Shown here: piece after piece, positions 24,977-34,051 of the stretch | How positions within the stretch are numbered: the stretch's first letter is position 1 | How the letters are laid out: every line of letters begins with the position of its first letter | Assembly (NCBI RefSeq): GCF_015350995.1 | Contig: NZ_JADKRW010000001.1 | Location: 62,001-126,000, forward strand | Direction of reading: 5' to 3' | DNA: 64,000 nucleotides | DNA from: Curtobacterium sp. VKM Ac-1393 | GTDB lineage: Bacteria > Actinomycetota > Actinomycetes > Actinomycetales > Microbacteriaceae | Program-made: the position numbers and the translations under genes | The notes under the pieces: model-generated | Databases searched by the model: none | What the model was told of the DNA's origin: nothing | Seen by the model: only the letters and a program-made list of their open reading frames with translations

Positions 24977-27094
24977 CTACCGCGCGGCGAGCTCGCTCAC
25001 GATGCCGTCACCGGGGGCGGCCTGCACGAGGTCCGCCGCGATCTCGGCGCGCTCGAGGATGCCCTCGATCTTGCGGATGCGGCCACGCGGGACGAGCGTC
25101 ACGACGGTGCCCTCCTTGCCCGCACGACCAGTGCGGCCGGAGCGGTGCATGTACGCCTTGTAGTCGTCCGGGGCGTCCGCCTGCACGACGAGCGACACGT
25201 CGTCGACGTGGATGCCGCGGGCGGCGACGTCGGTGGCGACGAGCACGTTCACCCGGCCGCTCGTCAGGAGCTGCAGGTTGCGGGTCCGGCGTGCCTGGTT
25301 CAGGTCGCCGTGGAGCGACGTGGCACGGATGCCAGCGTCCTCGAACTGGTCGGCCAGACGCTCGGCGTAGGCGCGGGTCCGGGCGAAGACGATCGTCTTG
25401 CCGTCACCGGCGACGAGCTCCTCGAGGACACGGTCCTTCTCGCGCTGCTCGACGACGAGGACACGGTGGTCGATGGTCGAGGACGCCTGGTCCTCACCCG
25501 CGACCTCGTGCACGCTCGGCTCGTGCAGGAACTGCTCGACGAGCGCCGCGACCTGGGTGTCCAGCGTCGCGCTGAACAGCAGCTTCTGCGCACGGTTGCC
25601 CTGCGGGGTGACCTCGGCGGTGGCGGAGAGGATCTCCTGCACCGGCTCGAGGAACCCGAGGTCGCACATGTGGTCGGCCTCGTCGAGCACGGAGATGACG
25701 ACCTCGCTGAGGTCGAGCTTCCCCTTGTTCATGAGGTCCTGCACACGGCCGGGGGTGCCGACGATGATGTCGACGCCGCGCTCGAGGGCGCCCTCCTGGC
25801 GGCCGTACGGCACGCCGCCGTAGATCTGCGTCGTGAACAGACCGACCGAGCGGGCGATCGGCTGTACCGTGCGGTCGATCTGCAGGGCGAGCTCGCGGGT
25901 CGGCGCGAGGATGAGCGCACGCGGGGCGCGGCCCATCTTGCGCTTCGTGCCGCCGCCGTGCTCCATGAGCTTCTCGACGAGCGGGGCGCCGAACGCGATG
26001 GTCTTGCCGGAGCCCGTGCGGCCGCGGCCGAGGACATCCTTGCCAGCGATCACGTCGGGGATCGTCGCCGCCTGGATCGGGAACGGACTGCTCGCCCCGA
26101 GCTCCTGCAGGGCGCGGGAGATGTTGCCGCCGATGCCGAGGTCGCCGAAGGTCACGCCCTCGACGTCGGACGCCACGGTGGACTCGGCCTGGAGCTTCGC
26201 GAGCTTGACGTCGTCGGCGGGGACGAACTTGCCGCGCTCGGGCTCGTCGAATGAGCGGCGGGGAGCGCTGCGGTCGTCGCGGTCGAACTTGCGCGGAGCG
26301 CGGTCGTCGCGATCGAACTTGCGCGGAGCGCGGTCGTCGCGATCGAACGTGCGCGGGGCACGGTCGTCGCGGTTGAAGCTGCGCGGAGCACGGTCATCGC
26401 GGTCGAAGCGACGCGGGCGGTCGTCGTTGTCACGACGCGGCGCACGATCGTCGCGGTCGAACTTGCGGGGAGCACGGTCGTCGCGGTCGAAGCGACGGGG
26501 ACGGTCGTCGTTGTCACGACGCGGCGCACGATCATCGCGGTCGAACGAACGACGGGGACGGTCGTCGTTGTCGCGGCGGGGAGCGCGGTCATCGCGGTCG
26601 AAGCGACGCGGGCGGTCATCGTTGTCACGACGCGGCGCACGATCATCGCGGTTGAAGCTGCGCGGGGCGCGGTCATCGCGGTTGAAGCTGCGCGGGGCGC
26701 GGTCATCGCGGTTGAAGCTGCGCGGGGCGCGGTCATCGCGGTCGTACGAACGACGCGGACGGTCGTCGTTGTCACGACGGGGCGCGCGGTCATCCCGATC
26801 GAACCGACGCGGGGCGCGATCGTCACGGTTGAAGCCGCGACCACCGCGGTCGTCACGCTCGGGGCGGCGCTGGGCACCGCTGTCGCGGGGCTCCCAGTTC
26901 GGACGCGCGGGGCGCTCGCCCTGCGCCGAGCGGCCGCGGCGCTCTTCGGCGTCCCAGCGCTGCTTCTGGCGCGGCGCGGTCGGCTCGGCAGCGCGGAACC
27001 CGCGGTGCTTGCTGCTGCGTGCGGCGGGGGTGCCGTTCGGGTGACGGGGACGATCGGAGGCGCGGTTGTCCGCGCCCTTGTTGTACGGGGCCAT
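24977..27094 (-). CDS. DEAD-box RNA helicase with N-terminal RDDRAPR repeat tail
   Basis: The protein has 705 residues. Residues about 95-280 are a highly charged, disordered repeat: 14 copies of RDDRAPR (plus one RDDRSAPR) interleaved with five DNDDRPRR units. The helicase core follows: Q motif (FGDLGIG...PFPIQAATIP), motif I GRTGSGKT, PTRELALQ, DEADHM (motif II), SAT, and HRSGRTGRAG (motif VI). It should remodel RNA, as in ribosome assembly or cold adaptation. RG/RD-rich tails usually sit at the C-terminus, so an N-terminal tail is less common. ATG 27094 has a weak ribosome site (GAGAAAG). No dedicated promoter is obvious in the 129 bp up to the terminator. Confidence 0.93.
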   Translation of the reverse strand: MAPYNKGADNRASDRPRHPNGTPAARSSKHRGFRAAEPTAPRQKQRWDAEERRGRSAQGERPARPNWEPRDSGAQRRPERDDRGGRGFNRDDRAPRRFDRDDRAPRRDNDDRPRRSYDRDDRAPRSFNRDDRAPRSFNRDDRAPRSFNRDDRAPRRDNDDRPRRFDRDDRAPRRDNDDRPRRSFDRDDRAPRRDNDDRPRRFDRDDRAPRKFDRDDRAPRRDNDDRPRRFDRDDRAPRSFNRDDRAPRTFDRDDRAPRKFDRDDRAPRKFDRDDRSAPRRSFDEPERGKFVPADDVKLAKLQAESTVASDVEGVTFGDLGIGGNISRALQELGASSPFPIQAATIPDVIAGKDVLGRGRTGSGKTIAFGAPLVEKLMEHGGGTKRKMGRAPRALILAPTRELALQIDRTVQPIARSVGLFTTQIYGGVPYGRQEGALERGVDIIVGTPGRVQDLMNKGKLDLSEVVISVLDEADHMCDLGFLEPVQEILSATAEVTPQGNRAQKLLFSATLDTQVAALVEQFLHEPSVHEVAGEDQASSTIDHRVLVVEQREKDRVLEELVAGDGKTIVFARTRAYAERLADQFEDAGIRATSLHGDLNQARRTRNLQLLTSGRVNVLVATDVAARGIHVDDVSLVVQADAPDDYKAYMHRSGRTGRAGKEGTVVTLVPRGRIRKIEGILERAEIAADLVQAAPGDGIVSELAAR
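26270..26850. repeat. 27-nt coding repeats encoding RDDRAPR units
   Basis: About fifteen near-identical 27-nt units and five 24- to 27-nt DNDDRPR units alternate. Several neighbouring units are identical at DNA level (for example three in a row at about 26645-26735), showing recent duplication. The array is in-frame coding DNA with no unique spacers, so it is not CRISPR. Confidence 0.85.
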
Positions 27095-27222
27095 GTCTGC
27101 TTTCTCGGGTGCGCAACGAACCGCAGCGCCCGACAGCGACATCGGCGGGGGCTGCTTGCGGAGAGGGGGTTCATCCCGTCGCGATTCGACGTGATTCCAG
27201 CCCTCGAGCAACACACACCCAA

Positions 27223-27250
27223 CAAAAAGCCCGTGATCACGATGTCACGG
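27223..27250 (-). terminator. Intrinsic terminator downstream of the PPK2 gene
   Basis: On the minus strand CCGTGA and TCACGG pair around eight bases and are followed by GCTTTTTG. It is one of the few hairpins here with a real U-tract. It lies 113 bp after the ppk2 stop and 129 bp before the helicase ATG. Confidence 0.75.
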
Positions 27251-27362
27251 CGTCGAAGGCCGACCGAGCGAGTCTACGCGACCCCACGCTCTGACACCAG
27301 CCCCGTCGTCGACGGACGGCCGCGTGCCGGACGCGACCCGGGCCTCCCGGCAGACCGGAGGA

Positions 27363-28217
27363 TCAGGACTCGGCGAGCCGCTGTCGCTGCTCGGCCACGT
27401 CGAAGTCCGCCTGCGGCCACGAGAGCTGCATGTCCTCGAGCGCACGGAGCAGCAGCTGCTGCACCGCCAGCCGGGCGTACCACTTGCGGTTCGCGGGCAC
27501 GACGTACCAGGGCGCCTGCGGGGTCGAGGTCTGGTCGAAGACGATCTGGTACGCGTCCTGGTAGCGGTCCCAGAGCAGGCGCTCGTCGATGTCGCCCGGG
27601 TTGAACTTCCAGTGCTTGTCGGGGCGGTCCAGCCGCTCGCCGAGCCGTTCGCGCTGCTCGTCCTTCGAGATGTGCAGCATCACCTTGACGATCGTGGTGC
27701 CCTCGGCGACCAGGCGGTCCTCGAACTCGGTGATGGCGCCGTAGCGTCGCTCGATCTCGTCCGGTGCGGCGAGCGCACGGATGCGCTGGATGAGGACGTC
27801 CTCGTAGTGGGAGCGGTCGAACACGCCGAGTTGCCCGGCGCTCGGGAGCTGCCGCTCGATCCGCCACAGGAAGTCGTGCTCGCGCTCCTCGGCAGTCGGC
27901 GCCTTGAAGCCGGCGTAGTGCACGCCGTTCGGGTCCACCGCACCGACGACGTGCGACACGATCCCGCCCTTGCCCGCGGTGTCCATCGCCTGCAGCACGA
28001 GCAGCACCCGGCGCTGGTCGCCGGCGGTCGACGCCGCGTACAGGCGCTCCTGCAACGCGGCGAGGCGGGACGCCCCCGCGGCGAGCGCCTCGAGCCCGTC
28101 GATCTTGCGGCCGGGGAACCCGGGCGTGGCATCGGGGTCGACCTGGTCGAGACGGAAGCCCGGTTCGACGCGGAGCAGTGGTTCGGGATCGGCGTTCCAG
28201 GCCTTGCGACGGCTCAC
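27363..28217 (-). CDS. ppk2: Polyphosphate kinase 2 family protein
   Basis: The 284-residue P-loop kinase of the PPK2 family moves phosphate between polyphosphate and nucleotides. It shows the Walker A-like MDTAGKGG (78-85), the lid-region motif DRSHYEDV (134-141, Walker B Asp134) and the KVMLHISKDEQRERL lid segment. The length and motifs fit the class that phosphorylates NMP or NDP. GTG 28217 has AGGAGG upstream, which overrides the long open frame. It is divergent from the esterase gene. A degenerate repeat lies after its stop at about 27308-27350. Confidence 0.92.
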   Translation of the reverse strand: MSRRKAWNADPEPLLRVEPGFRLDQVDPDATPGFPGRKIDGLEALAAGASRLAALQERLYAASTAGDQRRVLLVLQAMDTAGKGGIVSHVVGAVDPNGVHYAGFKAPTAEEREHDFLWRIERQLPSAGQLGVFDRSHYEDVLIQRIRALAAPDEIERRYGAITEFEDRLVAEGTTIVKVMLHISKDEQRERLGERLDRPDKHWKFNPGDIDERLLWDRYQDAYQIVFDQTSTPQAPWYVVPANRKWYARLAVQQLLLRALEDMQLSWPQADFDVAEQRQRLAES

Positions 28218-28331
28218 GGGTCCTCCTGCGGTGTGGGTGTCCCTCATCCTGGCACCGCATGGTGGACGCCGTGTCGGGGTTCCTCCGCTCGGGTGACGTG
28301 GCCGACCGTGGGTGCGGCTACCGTGGAACCG

Positions 28332-29342
28332 ATGATGTCCGGCCGCCGCACAGTGCTCGCGCTCGTCGCCGCGGTCGTGGCGCTCGGCGCGGTCGCGTCC
28401 TGCAGTTCGGATCCCGTCGGCGACGAGAACGCGACGGTCACCGCCGACAGCGTCATCTACCCGCTCTCCCTGCAGTACCACGGCATCGACGTGGTGGCCG
28501 ATGTGCCCTACGGCAAGGACCCGCTGCAGCGGCTCGACGTCTGCCTGCCGGCCGACAGTGCTCCGGAGACGACCGCGACCCCCACGGCGACGCCCTCGGC
28601 CAGCCCGACGGCCGACCCTGCCGACGCTGCCGCCAGCACCGGCCGACCCGCGGTGCTGATGATCCACGGCGGCAGCTGGTCGCACGGCGACAAGGCGACC
28701 GCCGCCTACCGGTCGGTGTGCAAGTACCTGGCGTCCGAAGGGTTCGTCACGTTCAACGTCGACTACCGGCTCGCCCCCACCGACCCGTTCCCAGCCGGCC
28801 TCGACGACGTGCGACGGGCACTCGACTACGTGTTCCGCCCGACGACGCTGTCCACGTACGACGTCGACTCGCAGCGGGTCGGGGTGTTCGGCGGGAGCGC
28901 CGGCGGCAACCTGGCCGCGATGCTCGCGGTGACCGACCACGAGTCCGACGCCTACGCCGCGGGCGACCGCATCCGCGCGGTGGTCGACCTGAGCGGCCCG
29001 ACGAACCTGACGACGCGCTCGACCCGGGCCGACGGGGTGTCCGCGTCCTTCCAGCGCAAGCAGCTGCTGTACCTCGGCTGCCGCACGTACGCGAAGTGCC
29101 CGGCCGCGACCCGGGCGTCGCCGGAGTACCACGTGACCTCGGACACGGCGCCGTTCTTCATCGGGCACTCGACCGACGAGTTCATCCCGCTGTGGGAGTC
29201 GCAGGAGTTCGCGGCGACGCTGCGGTCGCACGACGTCCCGGTGACGTTCGTGCAGGTCGAGGGGACGGCGCACTCGATCGCGCAGCTCGACGAGGCCATG
29301 AGTCGCCGCGTCGCGACGTTCCTGCGGGCCCAGCTGGGCTGA
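28332..29342 (+). CDS. Lipoprotein alpha/beta hydrolase (esterase, BD-FAE/HSL-like)
   Basis: The 336-residue protein has a lipoprotein signal: basic start, hydrophobic core, and lipobox VASC with Cys24. A Thr/Pro-rich linker (about 75-110) interrupts the N-terminal part of the fold. The hydrolase has oxyanion HGGSW and nucleophile GGSAGG, with Asp in STDEFIP and His in GTAHSI completing the triad. It is likely an ester hydrolase anchored outside the membrane. ATG 28332 is set by TACCGT ending 7 nt upstream. Its natural substrate is unknown. Confidence 0.87.
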   Translation: MMSGRRTVLALVAAVVALGAVASCSSDPVGDENATVTADSVIYPLSLQYHGIDVVADVPYGKDPLQRLDVCLPADSAPETTATPTATPSASPTADPADAAASTGRPAVLMIHGGSWSHGDKATAAYRSVCKYLASEGFVTFNVDYRLAPTDPFPAGLDDVRRALDYVFRPTTLSTYDVDSQRVGVFGGSAGGNLAAMLAVTDHESDAYAAGDRIRAVVDLSGPTNLTTRSTRADGVSASFQRKQLLYLGCRTYAKCPAATRASPEYHVTSDTAPFFIGHSTDEFIPLWESQEFAATLRSHDVPVTFVQVEGTAHSIAQLDEAMSRRVATFLRAQLG

Positions 29343-29400
29343 GGCGCTGCGGGGGCGTGCGCGGGCACGGCCGTTGGCGGGCACGGCCGCGGGCAGTTTG

Positions 29401-29496
29401 CCGCCGAAGCGACACTTCTCGCCGACGAGCGGCCGTTCGTGCTGCGAGAGCGACGTTGTGCCGCCGATGTTCGGCGGAGAAGTGTCGCTTTCGCGG
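29401..29496. repeat. Inverted copies of the GCGAAAGCGACA repeat family
   Basis: A forward copy (CCGAAGCGACACTTCTCGCCGA, about 29403-29424 in shortened form), a decayed copy (about 29441-29469) and a reverse copy (29469-29496) surround a GC-rich spacer. The family is also seen at 7042-7108. The 236-bp gap between the esterase and the next gene holds nothing else I can name. Confidence 0.7.
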
Positions 29497-29578
29497 AGCC
29501 GCACTGCCGCGTGCCCCGGGTGGGTGGCACCCGGAGTCGGGACTGCCGCTGCCGAGCCCGCGGCCGCAGACTTCCAGG

Positions 29579-29917
29579 GTGACCGACACCTCGACCCGCC
29601 CTGCACGCGCCGCCGCGACCCGCTGGGACCGTTCTGCGCTGCAGACCTCTGCGGAGTTGCTGCTCGGGTTGTCGTTCGCCGCCACCATGGCCTTCGGCGG
29701 GTACGCAGCCGCGACCGGGCAGATGGCCGTGTTCGCGCAGGGTGCCGGGATCGTCTTCCTGGTCACGCTCACCTGCGTGCTCGTGTCGTGGTTCCGGGCC
29801 GTCGAGCGCGAGGAGCGTGCCGACCACCGGGCCGCTGCACCCGTCGTGCCACCCACGGTCCCGGTGCCGCTCACGACCGCCGCCATCGCGGCCGTCGACG
29901 CCGAGTACCGCCGCTAG
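29579..29917 (+). CDS. Small two-helix membrane protein, hypothetical
   Basis: From GTG 29579 the product is 112 residues with helices at about 23-45 and 50-72, then a charged and Pro-rich tail. The family is not recognised. Its TAG stop overlaps the TAG of the opposing RND gene within one CTAG tetranucleotide, so the two genes end on top of each other. The much longer frame upstream (from 28178) is a shadow of the esterase. Confidence 0.65.
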   Translation: MTDTSTRPARAAATRWDRSALQTSAELLLGLSFAATMAFGGYAAATGQMAVFAQGAGIVFLVTLTCVLVSWFRAVEREERADHRAAAPVVPPTVPVPLTTAAIAAVDAEYRR

Positions 29918-32900
29918 TCCGCCGCCGCAGCCGCACGCCGGTCGGCCCGCCGTTCGCGCGCGCCCTCGACCACGAAGTACAGCGCCGGCAGCACCACGAG
30001 CGTCAGCAGTGTCGAGGACACCAGGCCGCCGATCACGACCAGTGCCAGCGGCTGCGAGATGAACCCGGACTTGCCGGTCAGCCCGATCGCCATCGGCAGC
30101 AGCGCGAAGATCGTCGCCATCGCCGTCATCAGGATCGGACGGAGGCGTCGTGTCGCGCCCTCGATCAACGCCTCACGCACCCGCAAGCCGCGCCGTCGGT
30201 ACTGGTTGACGAGGTCGATGAGCACGATCGCGTTCGTCACGACGATGCCGACGAGCATGAGCAGACCGATGAGCGACGCGACGCCGATCGGGACGCCGGA
30301 GGCGATCTGCAGCAGGATCGCGCCCGTCGCGGCGAACGGCACCGACACGAGCAGCAGCAGCGGCTGGAGCAGGCTCCGGAACGTCGCGACCATGATCACG
30401 TAGACGATCAGCACGGCGACCAGGACCGCGAGCCCGAGCTGCGAGAACGCCGACGACTGGCTGGCAGCGACGCCACCGATGGAGGCGGTCGCGCCCTTCG
30501 GCAGGTCGAGTTCGTCGACGGCGGTCGTGACGGACTGCACGGCCGCACCCAGGTTCGTGGCGTCGGGCGACACGGTGATCGTGGCGGTGCGGGCGGCGTT
30601 CGTCGTGGTGACCGTGGTGGGCCCCTCGGACTCCTCCACCGTGGCGACGTCGGACAGCGGGACGGTGCCGGTGCTCGTCGGGACGTCGAGGGCCCGGAGG
30701 GCGGCGATCGTGGTCGGCGGCTCGGGGTCGGCGATGTAGACGTCGAGCGTCGCGTCGTCGATCTCGATGCTGCCGGTGTCCCGCGGTGAGACGGCGGCGG
30801 CGACGAGGCCACCCACCTGGGTCTCGGTGAGGCCGAGTGCCGCGGCCTTGGCACGGTCGACCCGGACGGCGAGGAACGGCTCCGCGGCGGACAGGTTGCT
30901 CGTGGCGCTCGTCGTGTCCGGGACCGACTGCATGGTCTTCAGCACCTGGCGCGACGCGGTCTCGAGCTGCGCCTGGGTCGGCGCGGTCACGTCGACCTCG
31001 ATGTCGCTGCTGCCGCCGAACCCGCCGCCGGAGGACGCGATGGTGACCTCGCCGACGTCGTCGATCCGCGCGATCGACTTCCGGGCGTCGGCCTGGATGG
31101 TGGGCTGGTCGGCCTCGGCATCGGTCGTGACGGCGTACTGCACCGACGCGCTGCCGCCACCGCCGAACGCCGCCTGGATCGACTGGCCGCTCGTGCCGAT
31201 GGTGGTCTGCACGGTCTCGACGCCGTCGACGCCCTGGAGCGCCCGCTCGACCTTGCGCGCGGATTCGGACTGGACGGCGAGGCTGGAGCCGGCCTTCAGG
31301 TCCTGCGTGACCGTGAAGGTGTTCTGCCCCGAGTCGCCGAGGTAGTTCGTGGTGACGAACGGCAGCGTGGCGACCGTGCCGCCGAGGACGATCACGGCGA
31401 GCAGGATGACGACGACCGGCTTGCGGACGACCCACCGGAGCACCGGCAGGTACACGCGGCGCAGGCGGTCCACCCGGCCGGCGTCGTGCAGGTCCGCGGC
31501 GGACGCGAGCGCTCCCTCTGGGCGATCGCGCTCGGCTTCGACCGCCGACGGTGCCGCTTCGGCGTCGGTGTCCGCCGCTGCCGTCGTCTCGCCCGGCTTC
31601 ACCTTCGACGGGCGCAGCCACCAGTACGCGAGCACCGGGACGATGGTGAGCGAGACGAACAGCGACGCGACGAGCGCCAGAGTGACCGTCACGGCGAACG
31701 GACGGAACAGCTCTCCCACGAGTTCGGCGACGAAGGCCACCGGGAGGAACACCGCAACGGTCGTCAGGGTCGAGGCGGTGACCGCGCCGGCGACCTCGCG
31801 CACGGCCTCCCGCACGGCCTGGCCGCGGTCGACACCGGGGACCATGTGCCGCTTGATGTTCTCGATGACGACGATGGAGTCGTCGACCACGCGGCCGATC
31901 GCGATCGTCAGGGCGGCCAGCGTGATGATGTTGAGCGTGTACCCGGCGGCACGCATGCCGATCGCGGCCAGGAGCACGGACGTCGGGATCGAGATCGCGG
32001 TGACGAGCGTGGAGCGCCACGACAGCAGGAAGACCAGGATGACGAGCACCGCGAAGGCGAGGCCGAGCAGCCCCTCCTCGGCCAGGGAGTCGATCGACTG
32101 CTGGATGTAGGGCGCCTGGTCGAAGACGACGGTGAAGCGAGGATCGCCCTCGATCTTGTCCTCGATGCCCGGCAGTGCGTCGCGCACGGTCTTCGAGACG
32201 TCGACCGTGTTGGCCTCCTGCGTCTTGGTGATCGAGATCGTCAGGGCCTGCTCACCGTCCACCCGGCTGATCGAGGTGCGCGGTGACTCCGTGATCGCGA
32301 CCTTCGCGACGTCGCCGAGCGTGGTTTCGGTCGGGGTGGCGGCGACCGTGGACCCGCCCGTCGCGGCGTCACCCGTGGGCGCGGAACCGGTCGCACCCGT
32401 GCCGGTCCCCGTCGTACCCGTCCCGGTCGCGCCCGCGGCCGTACCGTCACCGGACGCCGTCCCGTCGGCACCAGCGGACCCGGCCCCGTCCGAACCCGAC
32501 GAACTCGACGAACTCGTCAGCGGCAGGGCGCGGATGTCCTTGAGCGAGGCGATCCGCTCGCCCGTCTGCACCGACAGCGTCGAGCCGTCCTCGGTGATCG
32601 TGCCGCCGGGGATCAGGGTGCCGTTGTCGTCGAGCGCGTCCGAGATCGCCGTCTGGGTGAGGCCACGGGCGGCGAGCTCGTCCTGGTCGGGCGTGATGAC
32701 GACGCGACGGCCCGGGTTGCCGAAGACGTCCGCCTGCCGCACGCCGTCGAGCTTCTCGAGGTCGGGGATCGCCGAGGCCTGCAGCCGGTCGACGAGCTGC
32801 TCCTGGTTGCCCGACGCCGAGACCGCGACCTGCAGCACCGGCAGGTCGTCGAACGACCCGGTGACGATCTGCGTCTGCACCGAGTCGGGCAGCGACAGCG

Positions 32901-33243
32901 CGTTCACCGCGGTCTGGATCTTGTCCTCGGCGCTGGCCAGGTTCGATCCGTACTGGAACGACGCCGACACCACGCTCTGTCCGGTGGACGAGGTCGCGCT
33001 GGTGGACTCGAGGTCCGGGACGACCTGGATCGCCTGCTCGATCTTGGTCGAGACGTCGTTCGAGACAACCTCGGGCGTGGCGCCGGGGTAGGCGCTGACG
33101 ATCGCGACCTGCGGGAACTCGACGCTCGGGATCAGCTCCTGCTTGAGGTTCGACAGCGCGATGCCGCCGAAGATCGCGACGACGATGGTGACGAGCGCGA
33201 TGAGGGCCCGGTTGCGGAGGCTGAAGACCGAGAGGAGGTGCAC
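29914..33243 (-). CDS. RND family efflux transporter permease (HAE1/AcrB-like)
   Basis: The 1109-residue proton-driven pump has the usual design: TM1 at about 13-30, two large external loops, and two six-helix bundles, the first including DDSIVVIEN (TM4 Asp pair) and the second the VVTNAIVLID segment. Fusion-protein and outer-channel partners are absent, as expected for a single-membrane actinobacterium. The first external loop contains an unusual Gly/Thr/Ala low-complexity insert of about 65 residues (near 240-310). The start is GTG 33243. A 70-residue acidic linker (about 545-590) follows the first helix bundle. Confidence 0.9.
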   Translation of the reverse strand: MHLLSVFSLRNRALIALVTIVVAIFGGIALSNLKQELIPSVEFPQVAIVSAYPGATPEVVSNDVSTKIEQAIQVVPDLESTSATSSTGQSVVSASFQYGSNLASAEDKIQTAVNALSLPDSVQTQIVTGSFDDLPVLQVAVSASGNQEQLVDRLQASAIPDLEKLDGVRQADVFGNPGRRVVITPDQDELAARGLTQTAISDALDDNGTLIPGGTITEDGSTLSVQTGERIASLKDIRALPLTSSSSSSGSDGAGSAGADGTASGDGTAAGATGTGTTGTGTGATGSAPTGDAATGGSTVAATPTETTLGDVAKVAITESPRTSISRVDGEQALTISITKTQEANTVDVSKTVRDALPGIEDKIEGDPRFTVVFDQAPYIQQSIDSLAEEGLLGLAFAVLVILVFLLSWRSTLVTAISIPTSVLLAAIGMRAAGYTLNIITLAALTIAIGRVVDDSIVVIENIKRHMVPGVDRGQAVREAVREVAGAVTASTLTTVAVFLPVAFVAELVGELFRPFAVTVTLALVASLFVSLTIVPVLAYWWLRPSKVKPGETTAAADTDAEAAPSAVEAERDRPEGALASAADLHDAGRVDRLRRVYLPVLRWVVRKPVVVILLAVIVLGGTVATLPFVTTNYLGDSGQNTFTVTQDLKAGSSLAVQSESARKVERALQGVDGVETVQTTIGTSGQSIQAAFGGGGSASVQYAVTTDAEADQPTIQADARKSIARIDDVGEVTIASSGGGFGGSSDIEVDVTAPTQAQLETASRQVLKTMQSVPDTTSATSNLSAAEPFLAVRVDRAKAAALGLTETQVGGLVAAAVSPRDTGSIEIDDATLDVYIADPEPPTTIAALRALDVPTSTGTVPLSDVATVEESEGPTTVTTTNAARTATITVSPDATNLGAAVQSVTTAVDELDLPKGATASIGGVAASQSSAFSQLGLAVLVAVLIVYVIMVATFRSLLQPLLLLVSVPFAATGAILLQIASGVPIGVASLIGLLMLVGIVVTNAIVLIDLVNQYRRRGLRVREALIEGATRRLRPILMTAMATIFALLPMAIGLTGKSGFISQPLALVVIGGLVSSTLLTLVVLPALYFVVEGARERRADRRAAAAAD

Positions 33244-33282
33244 GTCATCGATCCTCGCAGCCGCAGCCCGTGCGCGCCCGCA

Positions 33283-33966
33283 TCAGCCACCGAGCAGCAG
33301 GTACGCGCCGAGGACACCGACCGTGCCGACGACCCCGGTGCCGAGTGCGATCACGCGGCCGACCGACGACCGGGCGGTGACCACCCCGACGGCCAGGAGC
33401 AGCACGCCGACCACGATCTCGACGACCCAGGTGACCGGTCCGGTCGTGGCCACCACATGCAGCAGTGCCCGGGTCCCCTCGCCGATCAGGATCGCGGCGG
33501 TGACCCCGAACGCGCCGGCACGCCAGCGGGCGTCACCGGACCGGACGAACACGGCGACCGCACCGGCGAGCAGCCCGGCCGGGATCCCGAGCAGCACCCA
33601 CGGGTTCGTCAGCGACAGGAAGTCGGGGTACCCGCGCAGGTTCGTCGTCGCCCAGTAGCCGACGTGCATGAGCTCGAGCAGGACGACACCGAGCACCATC
33701 GCGAGCGGCAGGGCGAGCCGGCCGGCACGCGCCCCGGCGCCGATGCAGAGCGCCACGGCGACCACGAACCAGGGGCCGGCGGAGTTGGCGACCGAGGACA
33801 GCGCGGGCACCGACTGCCCGAACGACGTGAGCACACCGGCGAGCAACGCACCGCTCAGCGCCATCGTGACGCGCACCAGGGCGGGCACGGCGGGGCAGGG
33901 CTCGGACGAGGACGACGCGCCAGACGCAGCAGCGGCCGGAGCACCGGCGGACAGGGTCGCGTTCAT
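33283..33966 (-). CDS. Polytopic membrane protein, hypothetical (possibly DUF6518-like)
   Basis: The 227-residue protein has about seven hydrophobic helices after a short Ala/Ser-rich N-terminus. The pattern VLLELMHVGYWATTNLRGYP and IGEGTRALLHVV resembles a small actinobacterial family of unknown function (I think DUF6518, low certainty). It lies 39 bp upstream of the RND gene on the same strand, so they may be co-transcribed. No catalytic motif is visible. Confidence 0.75.
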   Translation of the reverse strand: MNATLSAGAPAAAASGASSSSEPCPAVPALVRVTMALSGALLAGVLTSFGQSVPALSSVANSAGPWFVVAVALCIGAGARAGRLALPLAMVLGVVLLELMHVGYWATTNLRGYPDFLSLTNPWVLLGIPAGLLAGAVAVFVRSGDARWRAGAFGVTAAILIGEGTRALLHVVATTGPVTWVVEIVVGVLLLAVGVVTARSSVGRVIALGTGVVGTVGVLGAYLLLGG

Positions 33967-34051
33967 GGCATCAGCATCGCGTCGACCGCCGCCGCGCGCA
34001 TCACCCCGTGGAGCGAGAAGGGCACCAGACCCTCACCCCAGAGGATGACCC

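Noticed and set aside
26270..26850. CRISPR-like array of regularly spaced repeats
   Set aside because: The repeats are in-frame coding units of a helicase tail with no unique spacers, no leader and no cas genes.
27095..27362. Attenuator or leader peptide (MITGFLLGVCCSR) controlling the helicase
   Set aside because: The U-tract terminator at 27223-27250 lies in the right place and orientation to end the upstream ppk2 transcript, which is simpler. The short frame from about 27240 overlaps that terminator and has no ribosome site.
28178..29578. Long plus-strand frame leading into the small membrane protein at 29579
   Set aside because: It lies over the esterase gene in another frame with shadow composition; only the part after the GTG at 29579 shows membrane helices.
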